Below are positions 9,383 to 19,290 of a stretch of DNA of 64,000 nucleotides, piece by piece. This DNA comes from Pyropia yezoensis (Eukaryota; Rhodophyta; Bangiophyceae; Bangiales; Bangiaceae). Location: positions 6,278,545-6,342,544 of the forward strand of contig CM020620.1 of the NCBI GenBank assembly GCA_009829735.1, written 5' to 3'. Both the position numbers and the translations under genes were made by a program. Below the pieces are notes generated by a model. That model did not search any database. It was not told where the DNA came from and worked only from the letters and a program-made list of their open reading frames with translations. Position 1 is the first letter of the stretch, and every line of letters starts with the position of its first letter.

Positions 9383-11396
9383 TTAGGGGCCCGGCGCGGA
9401 CAGACCGATTAAGTTCAGAGGCCAGCCCATCACTCGGGGGGGGTGCTCCCGAAAAACCACACGCATGACGCGGCCGTGATCGCTATTCAGCTGCTCTTCA
9501 AGGCAATTTGCTGGTACAGCCATCGGCCAGTGCACATACTCAGCGGCGGGTAAGAGCAGCAGGGTGGCGGAGCCAGGGTCGGCAACGACCACAACGTCGG
9601 CCATGACCAGACCGGCCGCCTCGGCGCGTTTTGCCACGGCAATCGGCCACAACCAACGCTCCAGGGGCGGCTGCCAGTACTCTGCGACAATACCCGTCGT
9701 GGGAAAGAGCTCTGCCCTCGAGAGGGGCCCATCCAGCGTCCCGCCACCGTTTTCGGACTGCACAGTAGTCTCGCGTGACTGCCGGTAGCGGGCCCAGCGG
9801 GGGCACGCCGCCTTGTGACCACCCCTGCCGCCGCACCAGTGCGTCTTTGCACACGCGGGGGAGCAGTAGTAGGCGACACGGCAGCCAGAGCACACGCGGA
9901 GGGTGGTGCCGCGGCGGCGAAATACGCTCGACGGCAGGGCCGAGGTCCCGCTGGCCCCCGACGCTGCCGCATCAATCCTCCACGGGCACCCGCATTGCCA
10001 GCAGTGGCGCAGTTGCGAGTCGCGCAGCACCGCAGTGGCAACAACCGGAAAGGTGTCGAGCCGCCACGGGGGGGTCGCCTCCACCTCTGCCAGGGCCGCA
10101 GACCCGCGGGCGGCGAGGTCCCCCAGCAAGGCGCCCGTGTGGGCCGCCGCGACGTCACTGTGCGTCACTTGCAGGTGCTCCCACGCCGCTCCCGCCGTGC
10201 GGAGGGCGGATGGCAGCCGCTCCGCGCCGCCCCGAAGGACGTGAACAGCCACCCAGAGGGCCACTGCTGCTGCAGAGGCGGCCATCTCTTGGTCAGACCC
10301 GGTGCGACAGCGGGTCGACGCCCACTTGACAAGCAGCCGCAGGGCGCCGGGGGAGGTGGCCAGCGCGCTAGTGGCGGGGGCCAGTACCATCATCATTTCG
10401 TGCACATGTTCCCGAGTTGGCTCGCCAGACAGGGAAGACAGGGTAGAGAGGGTGGCTGCCACGGCCGCTAGCGTGCCTGCGGAGGTTTCAATGCGGCGCA
10501 GGCCCGGCGGATGGGCCAGCACCAGAGACCGAAGCGAAAAAAGCAGGCACCCCAGCTGGTACTCCACCTGCTCATTCATTGCCACAGTTGGGAGGGTGAG
10601 GCGGTGGGCGGCGGCCAACAGGTTGTCAATGGCGTCGATGGCGGTACCCAGCACCGGCTGCGGGAACACCACACACAACGGCATGAGGCACGCGGGGAAC
10701 TCCACCCGCTCGGGCCCGCTGGCTGCCACCACCGTGCTCGCCACGGGGGCCGCCTCCAGCAGCCACTCCACCACTGCGGGAAGTCGGCAACCCTGCGCCA
10801 GCTCCCGGGCCTCTACATAGGACGGCGCTGGGATGCACGCGGGCGTCCCACGGTCGGGGGGACCGGCCATTGGCAAAGCCGGCTGCAAGATGGCAATCAG
10901 CAGCCGGTCCAGGACGGTGAAGAAAAAGGAGGTGATGTCGTTTCACGCCTCGGCGAGCCGTCCGCGAATGGGGTTTGTACACTTCGGGCAGCGAGACGAC
11001 CATCGGCGGCAGCAGCGCGGCATCGGCACAGCGGCAGTGCTTCAAGCCTGTGTGGAGTGCATTGGCCAGCAGGCTCAGCTGGCGGCCCAGCCGGGGGCAC
11101 ACGGGGGTGGTGGCCGCGCTAGGGGTCACAGCGTCAGGGGGCGGCTCCTGCCGCCGCACCTCCCGCAAGGAGACCAGGAGGACCTCTACCATGGCAACCG
11201 CAACGCCATCCTCACTCAGCAGCTCGTGGCAGGCCGCGGGGGGCTCCCGCGGCAGCATGCCGGCCACGCCGCCGCCGCCACCGCTGCGGCCGCCGCCGTC
11301 GCCACCGCCGCCCGTCTGCGGCGGTGGCGGCGGCTCCTGCAGCGACCGGTACAGCCGGCGGGCGGCGGTGGAGGAGGCGGTGCGGAGAACTTCCAT
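9383..11396 (-). CDS. MYND zinc-finger protein, two exons
   Basis: Exon 1 runs from ATG at 11396 to 10983 (138 codons), a 100-bp GT-AG intron spans 10982-10883, and exon 2 runs 10882-9383 (499 residues and TAA), giving about 637 residues. The intron is phase 0, starts GTGTAC, ends TTGCAG and has a CTGAT branch-like site. The long central part is Ala/Leu-rich and probably helical. Zinc ligands follow at about residues 430-496: CWQCGC, then CSGC, YYCSPAC, and a final His and Cys in GGHKAAC, the C-x2-C / C-x2-C / C-x3-C / H-x3-C order of MYND fingers, which bind proline-rich peptides in partner proteins (family knowledge). About 145 residues follow the finger. Exon 1 includes a poly-Pro/Gly stretch. 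The 3' part of the proposed intron also reads as open protein sequence in exon-2 frame, interrupted upstream by one TGA, so a frameshift-plus-stop pseudogene is the alternative. Confidence 0.75.
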
Positions 11397-11639
11397 GTTA
11401 GAAACGAAAAACAAGCGGGGGGTGGTGGATGAAAGGCAGCGGCAGGGGCTCGGGCAGGGCGGAGGCGGTGGGGGGGGGAACGAGGCAGGTGCGGGAGGGG
11501 ACTCGCGAAGGGCCAGGCGGTGCGCTTACGCGATGGGCGAGGCGGTGCGCTTAAATACCGCTATTGCAATAGCCAGGGGGGGGGGGCACGCCCAGTTAAG
11601 GTGTGCATTAGGCTCTTCTTACACCAACGTTTTTGAAGA
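11397..11639. other. 5' flank of the MYND gene
   Basis: Gene-free; has poly-G runs and, on the minus strand, AT-rich spots around 11552-11560 (TTAAAT on the plus strand) about 155 bases upstream of the MYND ATG that could be a core promoter. No firm site can be called. Confidence 0.3.
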
Positions 11640-12330
11640 AACGTGGAGCTCTCTCACTGGCTCACAGCCAATGGGGGACAAGAGCCGTGTCCCCAATTGT
11701 GTCCCCACGCCACAGGCCCATCAGGGGGGGTTCGCGAAGCAGCACCCAGGTGTCTGTGAGACAGAAGTCCGCAGCCTCTGCGCGCGTCTCTCTGTGGGGA
11801 CCGCACGCCCCCAGGTCGCTCACCAACGCCCCCGGCCCCCTATCCACCGCTCTTTGAACTTGCTCGACCAAGTGGTAGTGATGAGTGAGGTTGTGTTTTT
11901 TTTTTTTCAATGTCTAGCACTCTCGAGGAGGCGTGGATGACGAGCGTGGGCGGCGACGATGGGTTGCGGTATGGAGGGCGGGAGTTGGCTCCGTAAAAGG
12001 ATGGAGACACTTTGTGGCGCGAGGAGCGACTTCTGGGCAGGTCGTGCTGACTGATAGATTCTTGCCATGAACACATTCCCATTCCTTTCTTTCTCCCCTG
12101 CGTCAGACAGGAGCAACGAGGGGGGCCAGTCTCCACGTGTACATTCTTCACCGGTTCATGCGTGCTTTGGGCTTGAAAGGCGGAAAGAAATTGACTCCAT
12201 GTCAACGAGCCAATGCGGATCAAGAATTGCGGCGACCCGCCTCAGAATTGATTGAGCTCAGCCAAGCAGGAGAGCAGGTGGCCCGTATAAACCCTACTGC
12301 ACGGAAAACGCCGTCTTGACTAGGCGTGGG
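11640..12330 (+). repeat. Dispersed repeat, copy 1 (paralog at 29150-29975)
   Basis: This stretch aligns by eye with 29150-29975 in the same orientation, in several blocks: around 11641-11860 (GTCCCCACGCCAC shared), around 12050-12145 (CTGATAGATTC, then CCACGTGT) and around 12180-12320 (AAACTGAC/GAAATTGAC, AATGC, GCCGTTT/GCCGTCT). Divergence is high, perhaps a quarter to a third of positions. A short frame (KLTPCQRANADQELRR) has a counterpart in the other copy and could be a remnant of a transposase N-terminus, but that is a guess. Copy 1 lacks the 119-bp insertion seen in copy 2. Confidence 0.65.
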
Positions 12331-12406
12331 GGGGGGGGACGGTTGTGCATTAGGCGGGGGGATGGCAAGAAGGCAGTGCCGTGCGAAGAGGGATGCAGCC
12401 CAGCGC

Positions 12407-13047
12407 AGCACTGCTTATCGCCTGTCAAAGTTTTCTTGCTTTTTTGGGAAATTCTCGAGCAAAACCCTGCATAAAACCAGCATCGACCCCCCCTCAAGGC
12501 ATCATAGACACCGCTTTTTCCCCCTCTTCTTGCTTTCTGCCGATAACAGCTCGGGCGATCGGTGGCTGCCACCTCCCTTGGTATGACCGGAAGCGCATGG
12601 GGCAGGAGCGCACTCTCGCGAAGCGCAAAGAAGCGACCGACCATCGCTACGCTTGGGTGCAATGTTTATATAATCGCGTTTAAAAACCGCGCAATCTCTC
12701 GCACTGGTTAAGCAAAAACATTCGTGACGACAGCTTTCGAGGGTCTTCACGGAAAATTCTCCCCGCCTTGCGCGACATCTACGGCGTGAATTCTGACCAA
12801 TGGAACGCTCCATCCAGCAAACAGCAGCGCCACCGCTGTTGTTATGGGTTGACAGAACACCGACGGCGGCCGTCGTGTCGGTCATCCTTGGGGAGATTCT
12901 TTGGCCTCATCCCAGCCCCTCGATCAGAAAAGGAAAATTCTGCTCGAGCCGTTCATTTTCGAACTCGAGCAGAGCAAGAATTTGCACAACGAAGCAAGAG
13001 ATCTGGCCAAAATCGGGCTTGTATTTTGACAGGGGATAAGCAGTGCT
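12407..13047. mobile_element. 641-bp non-autonomous element with 23-bp terminal inverted repeats
   Basis: AGCACTGCTTATC at 12407, followed by GCCTGTCAAA, is matched in reverse complement at 13025-13047 with one mismatch in 23 positions. Between them the sequence is less GC-rich than its surroundings, with A/T-rich spots and GAAAATTC motifs, and has no credible coding frame. This is the structure of a MITE or internally deleted DNA transposon. No clean target-site duplication is visible, so the superfamily is open. Confidence 0.65.
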
Positions 13048-13070
13048 ACGCCGCGGGTGTGTGTGTGCAA

Positions 13071-13144
13071 GTAAGGAAGGAATGAACTGTGACAGAAAGG
13101 ATCTCTGAATCAGATGGCATCGCTACGGATCATTCCTTCCTTAC
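13071..13144. repeat. Perfect 15-bp inverted repeat
   Basis: GTAAGGAAGGAATGA at 13071-13085 is exactly inverted at 13130-13144. It is one of several GGAAGGAA/TTCCTTCC motifs upstream of the first MULE transposase copy and could be a subterminal repeat of that element. Confidence 0.7.
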
Positions 13145-13339
13145 GTGGTATAGTTGATGAGATGAAAGGAAGTAAGGAACGGGTGGCGAGATCATCAGCA
13201 TAAATTATTTCTTTCCTTCCTTGTGGTCTCCCGCCAAACCATGACGATGGCACCAAAAAACGCGCGCAAACCATGTGGGTGTGTTGCTGGAACGAAGGAA
13301 CTAACCGGAGATGAAAGTAAGTATGGAACCTTTTTATGA

Positions 13340-13394
13340 CATTCCTTCCTTGTATTGACCCTATAAGTGGTAGGGTCAATGAAAGGAAGTAATG
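13340..13394. repeat. 24-bp inverted repeat with 7-nt spacer
   Basis: Arms 13340-13363 and 13371-13394 pair at 21 of 24 positions, with a perfect inner ATTGACCCTA/TAGGGTCAAT stem. It contains TTCCTTCC and lies about 200 bases before the MULE copy-1 ATG; it is followed by a long G run (about 13405-13440). Confidence 0.7.
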
Positions 13395-13594
13395 CCCAGG
13401 AGGAGGGGGGGGGGGGGGGGGGAAGGGGGGGGGGGGCGGGAGCAGGAGAGGGCACACGAGGCGGGAGAGTGTGCGGGGGTACCTGGCCGTGTGAAAGCGC
13501 GCGCGCGCGTTTTTGCCGCCCACATCCGAGACGCGCTCTCGTGCCCACGGGAAAAAAGCGCGCATCCACACCCGGCCCGACGGCGCCCTCCCCC

Positions 13595-16582
13595 ATGGTG
13601 GCTGTCATCGTCCCCACCACCCCCTGCGCCGCTCGTCCCTCTCGTCACCACCTGCTATCCCCAGCACCCAGATCACCACCAGCCGGCTCGCCGCGTTGGG
13701 TGTCTTCTCGGACCGCCGTCGCTGGGGCAATCACCGCCCCGATGGCGTCCCCTGCCCCTGTCGTTACCCCCGTCCCCCTGCACCTGCCGGTACTTTCTCT
13801 CGGCCCCAAGAATGGGAAGAGAATTCTCACGGCCGAGCGAGTCATCGAGTCGCTGGTCGTCCCATGCTATCCGCAGACCTCTGAGTGTGACATGTCGGGT
13901 GTGCTGACGATGGTCCCGGTGGTGCCGGTTGAGAAAACCGTCAATCCTAAGTCGTTGATCGCCTACAAGTGTCCTAGCGGGCAGAGCCGCACATATCGCT
14001 CTGTCCTCTCTCCGCAGTTTGGGTTTTGCTCGTACAACTGGGTTGAGTATCCCTGCTCGGGCGTCGAGTCGTGTGACATAGTCCCCAACCAAGTTTTAGC
14101 GCTGTCCCATTCGTCGGTTCGGGAGGGGCAGCACGACAACTACGCCACGTACGAGAAGCTGTTTGCGGAGGCCAGCGGGGCCACCGATGGGGCCAACGCG
14201 GAGCAGCAGGCCCTGAGCCGCGCATGGGACAAGTACGCCACTGTGGTTGTTCCCTTTGACGAGCGGGACTGCCCTAACTCGGTTTGCGGCGCTCTCCCTC
14301 GACCCCCGCCGGGCAAGCTGGTGACGGTGACTGCCACAGGGCACACCTTCCTTGGCTGCGCCGGTTACACGGCGTCAAACCGCGTGGGCCACAAGAATAG
14401 CTCGCTGACAAACGTCACGAACCTGAACGCCATTCGATTGTGGGTCCGAGAGAAAAGGTATGCGAAGTGTGCTCGATGGGACGCCTTGCGGGTGGATTGT
14501 GTGCTCTTGGTCCTTTGAAGATATGAGCCACGCGACTGACGATAACGCTATGATCCCCCTTTACCTTCCCCCGTCTTTTGCGTTTTTCGCGTGCAGGTCT
14601 CCTTTGGTTGTGCCTGGTGGCATTTCGTCGGACCAGCCATGCATGACGATCCGGGCACCGGGCTCCCGGTTCAAGTGTAAGGTCCACATGGGCTCCGCGC
14701 GACCCTGGGGGGTCAGCACGTTGTGTGACAACGTCATCTTTATTGGGACACCCATGACGGATGACGGCAACCGCGACGTAATGGGCAGCTTTTTGATTTT
14801 CTCCGTTGGGGCCCACTCTCACCCACCCCCCCCATCACCGTTGCTACCCGCGGCTTGCTGTTGACAGCCCGGGAGGTGGCAGGGCACCATCATGTGACTC
14901 TGGCCCAAGAGGAGGAGGACGTGCGGCAGCGGCTTGCGGACGAGTACGGGAGAGTGGCGGCCGCGGTCCCTCAGACCGCCTTGCGCAACGCGCGCCGACA
15001 GGCGGTCGCAGAGAAGAACCTGTGGGGGCTTGGGCGCGATGGGGCGCTGCGCATGGTCACTCGAGCGTTGGCTGCCGGGGACACTTATTTTAAGACCCCC
15101 ATTGTCGGGCCCACTACGGGCTTCATCTTCCCCGCCTACACCAACGGGGCCGTGAGGCTGGTTGCCAACGGGGCCGTCGCCATCGAGACCGATGAGTATT
15201 ATAAGTCGGTGGAGGCGTTGGGGCTGGAGCGGGACGGCGACTTCTTTGTGCTCGCCCTGACGGCAACGATGAACAACCGGGGGCTAACGCTGGCAAGGTT
15301 TTTTATCCAGCGGGCTACTCGGGTTGTGGCGCGTACCTGCTACGAGCTGTTTTTCAAGAGTGTGTTGGAGGTCAACAAAACGTGGGCTCCCTAGCACGTG
15401 GCAGTGGCACGCCAAGTTAGGCGGCTAACGGTGACAGCGGACGGCGACCCCGAGGCAAACATTGCCGCTGCCACAGCAGCAGTTCGGGCAATGCGGACCG
15501 GTGTTCCCATCGGTTTTGCCCTGGACTTTTCATCCACCTTGGCTGGTGGGGTTTGTGACTCGCTGGTGGCTGTCGGGTTCGATGGCTTTTCTGTCGACGA
15601 GCACGCATCAAACATTTTGTTCGGGTGCGCTGCGCACGCCAACCGGGTTTGTGACCGGGCGCCGACCTCGGTCAGGGCCTGGATGAGGAAGCTGATGACT
15701 TGTCACAGCTTACCAGAAGCGGCCCGGCTGCGCGCGCGTGTCACACAGGTGGGGCCGGGGCGGGACTGCTCGGGGGTGCTCGCCAACCCTCGCCTTCTGC
15801 CCGCGTTTTGTCCCGCCTTCTCCACGGCGCACGCCGTCCAGCGCGCGGCGGCGTCGTCAACTACCAACGTTGAGGAGTCCCTGCATGAGCGGGTGTACAA
15901 GCTCTGTGGGCGGCGGCAGCCGCTGATGGTGGCAATGTCCAGTGCCCAGTTTGTGGACACCAAGGACGTGGACGAGATGGAGTCCTGCCGCGCCGCGGGG
16001 GCGCACACGTCCGTCGAGCGCGGCATGTTGGCGGAGCGGCGGAAAGAGGTGCGGCGGCAGAAGCGTGGGAGGACCAGCTCCGGCCGAGACGCACCTACCG
16101 CAGACGACGGGGGGGAGAGTGACAACGGTCTCCTGGAGCCCCCTCCCCCCTCGACGCGTCGGCCCTGGAAGCGGAAGGCCGTGGCAGCTCCGGCCGCGGA
16201 GGCCGCAGCCGCTGCAACCGTCGCCGCTCGTCGCATCCTCGAGTTGGAAAACGAGGTACTGCAGCAGCGGAACCGCGCTTTGATGGCGGAATTGTCCGCG
16301 GAACGGGTCGAGCGGATGCAGGGCGTCGGAGGGGCCAGCGCGGATCCGCCGCCAACGGCCCGCTTTGGGTTTGGTGCGCCAGCAGGCTTCTGCCCCCCTG
16401 GTTGGTCGCTCCCACCCAACTGGGCGTCCCAGATGTCCCAACCGTTCCAGCCCAGTAGCCAGCCACTCATGGGGGCGCCGGCTGCAACCTGGCCTGGCAG
16501 CTCTCTCCCTTCCGTTGGGAGCGCTGCCGTGGCTGCGCCACCCCCTTTGGGCAGTGGCGATAGCCACCGCGCTGGCATTTGA
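13595..16582 (+). pseudogene. MULE (Mutator-like) transposase, copy 1, frameshifted and with a stop
   Basis: From ATG 13595 (or 13742) the frame runs to a phase-2 intron at 14458-14596 (139 bp; GTATGC to GTGCAG). Exon 2 loses frame at a run of eight C (14826-14833) and meets TAG at 15392-15394, where copy 2 has Trp; the frame then continues to TGA at 16582. Order of recognisable parts: an N-terminal zinc/DNA-binding-like region ending GCAGYTASNRVGHKN; then ETDEYYKS and LALTATMNNRGLTLARFF; LDFSSTLAGGV; a GCAAHANR segment; and TTNVEESLHERVYKL, which together follow the D-D-(C/H)-E layout of MULE/FAR1-type transposases. The tail has a basic stretch and a short coiled coil (ILELENEVLQQRNRAL) and ends Pro-rich. 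The family call is from motif order, not from a search. Either lesion alone would prevent a full product. Confidence 0.6.
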
Positions 16583-18879
16583 GCGGTGGCGGTGGTGGGA
16601 GTTGACGCGGGGGCTGGATTGGTGGCGGCAGTCGGCAGGGGCGACGTCGCTTTGATGGGCTTGAGTTGGCTCGAGGGCGTGACGGCGGCGGCCGTAGGGG
16701 TGGCTGACCTGGTTAGGCCGGTGCGCCGCGTGACATCGGGCGCGCCGGGAGTCGCTCGGGTGACGGGCGAGTCTGCCAGGTGGGGGGGCGCGCCACGGGC
16801 GGGGCGGGGGTTGCCACCGAGGTATACGTGATGGGCGTGACCCGGCTGGGGCGGCCGCCGCTACCATGGAGGCAGGCGAGACGAGGGAGGCGGGCGGATC
16901 GGGAGTGGCACTGAGGGGGGGCGGCCGCCACTGTCGGACAGACGGGCGAGACACGGGACACTGGCCAGCTGAGAGCGGCACGAGGGGGTCTGCCGCCGCC
17001 AGCGCCGCTGGTACCTTCCCCGCCGTCGCCTCACCTGATGCCGACCTGGGGGCAGGGGAGGCTGTGGGGGCGGACGGTATTGCGGAATGTTGCTGAGAGC
17101 GGTCGCTATACTTGCTTTGAAGAAATAGGGAGAGTTGAGGATGGAGGCACGCTTTTCCTGCTGCCGTTGGCAGCCCTCTGTACAAACGCTTTCGGGATAC
17201 ATTCGAGTAACCAGCCACGGAGACAGTGCAGGACGTCGCAGCCCCACTGGAGAATCCCTCCGCCCCCATCGTTCGCCAGTTTGTTGGCGGGGGGCGAGAA
17301 ACAGCGGATCGGCAGCGCCCCCCTCTTCACCGCCGCGTCCCAGGCGTGTTGAAACCATACCCTCTGTGGTGGATTCCTCGCAGGGCACGACCGTTTTAGA
17401 TGCAGTGTGTTTTGTTTGATTACCCCCACTTCCCCCCACACCCTCCCCCTTCCCAACTCGCAACGATAAAACTAGCCACAAGCATTTCCACGCAGGCAAG
17501 CGCACGGCCGAGGTTGGCAGTAGGGCGAGACACACTCTCTCCCGCCGCACCCGCGCATGCAAACTCAGATAGCGGAAGTGCAGGTGCTCAGAGCGCTGGA
17601 TGAGTGCAGTACATACAAATACACTCTACGCAGGAGGTGAAGTCAAGTGTGCGCAGGGGGGTGGTAAAGGGGAGTGCAAGAGGATTGAAACGCAAGAGCA
17701 AACACATCAAACTCAAGCGCAGACACAAGCTCGGAAGTAGATGGGAGGAGAGCGTTCATCATCACCGTGTGCACAAGCGAAGAGTATATTAGCAAGTCGC
17801 CCACATATGAGACCACCGGCGCGAAGCGCGACAAAAAAAAATGCAAGAGCTCCCGCTATATGATGGCAGTAGAACGAAGAAACCTCCCGCCACAGACTCG
17901 CATGCCACCCGCACTGATGTACCTGCTGGGTCACAGGGCAGAGGGTGTAGGCAAGGCAAGCACGCACAGAAGACGGGAATGAAGGAACAACACAACTACG
18001 TTTGCACCAGGGGAACAGCATGACACGACCAAGAGAGACGCAGAACAAACCAACTGAAAGCGGCGAGCGGACAGGTCCTCGTGCGGTCAGCACCAGCGCC
18101 AAAAAAAAGGTACCCCAGTCACTGGAGATCCACCTCATGGACCACCAGCCAGCTATGTGGGTGATTGAAAGCACACTCTCCTCTCCCTCGCCCCCTCAAT
18201 GCCCTCTGGACGGCCACCCGTGGTACCAATGCCTCCCAACACACACGCACAAGACTAAGCGAGGGGAAAGGCATCAAGAAGGCCGTACCCAGCGAGTGCG
18301 GCAGGTCAGCGTGCAGGCTACTGCCGCCTTGAATCCTCCGAAGGAACGTCAGCGAGTAAGCATACCTGTGTGCAGGCAGAGCGACGACAGACAGAGCGGA
18401 GGTGGTAGTTGTGAGGGGAGGCCCCCCCCGTCCCCCCCCCCCCCCCACAGCGCGCGCCGCCACGCCACCCAACAACACACGCGCTGCCGTGGACGATACA
18501 TATGCGCGGATGGGCCCGAATCAAAGGTTCGGGGGGGGGCGGATGCGATGGCACAGTCATCGAAGCCCAAGCTGGGCCACTTCCCCCCCCCGTCCCCCCC
18601 CCCCCCCGCCGCCCCCCGCCCCGCTCGCCCCTTCCGCCCCCCCCGTCCCCCCCCCCCCCCCACAGCCCTGCGCGGCGCGCACGCGTGCTGCGTTGGGGCC
18701 AGGCGTGCGGTGGGCGCACGCGCGCGCGCGGGGGGGGACGCTGTCTCGTGACGCCAGCGGCCCGTCTGCCGCACACTGGTTCGGGCATGGGTGCCATCTG
18801 TGTCCATAGCCCATATTCATGCCCATGCTCATGTAGATGTGCATTTCGCTGTACTTTCGGGGCTGTGCGAGGAGTATCC
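16583..18879. other. Gene-free spacer between the MULE copies
   Basis: 16583-17090 is GC-rich; 17400-18400 is nearer average composition and A/G-rich; 18420-18680 has several runs of 10-15 C. Open frames are short, overlap on both strands and lack family motifs. I see no gene, RNA or terminal repeat. Confidence 0.4.
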
Positions 18880-18945
18880 TTCCTAAAAATCGCGCAACCT
18901 TCCTTCCATCTTGGGTTACTTCCTTCCTTCGACGCCGCGCCCCAA
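18880..18945. repeat. Cluster of TTCCTTCC motifs upstream of MULE copy 2
   Basis: TCCTTCC occurs four times within about 65 bases, followed at 18957 by CAAAAAAGCGCGC and then CGACGGCGC. The same series (GGAAGGAA motifs, GGGAAAAAAGCGCGC at 13549, CGACGGCGC at 13579) precedes MULE copy 1, suggesting conserved non-coding sequence of the element. Confidence 0.5.
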
Positions 18946-19002
18946 ACGATGTCGGGCAAAAAAGCGCGCCTTTTTTGACGCCGGTCGACGGCGCAGTGGG
19001 TC

Positions 19003-19131
19003 TAAAACCGTGTACCTTACGTTCTCTGCAGAATGGCCCTCACGGGGTCGCGAGGGCCTGCTTACAGAAACCGACCCCCCCACAGAGGCCGTAAACGCCG
19101 CTTTGCACGGATTGTAAGGTACACGGTATTA
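19003..19131. repeat. 18-bp inverted repeat upstream of MULE copy 2
   Basis: TAAAACCGTGTACCTTAC at 19003-19020 pairs with 19114-19131 at 17 of 18 positions, spaced by 93 bases. It lies about 160 bases before the best ATG (19291). Confidence 0.7.
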
Positions 19132-19290
19132 GTCCCACTGCGCGGGCGACTCGCCCACGCGACGGTATGCATAGAATTTAACGACGGGGGCCTTCGTCGT
19201 TTTCGCGCTCTGCTCGTCACGGAAGCCACGATCGTCGCAGACCCGACCCTCGTCATCCACTGGTTGCGTGCGCCACGGGTTGCTAGCGAG

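Noticed and set aside
17713..18174. Hydrophobic 153-codon minus-strand frame that could be a membrane protein
   Set aside because: Start is not supported, hydrophobicity is scattered, and no neighbour or motif backs it.
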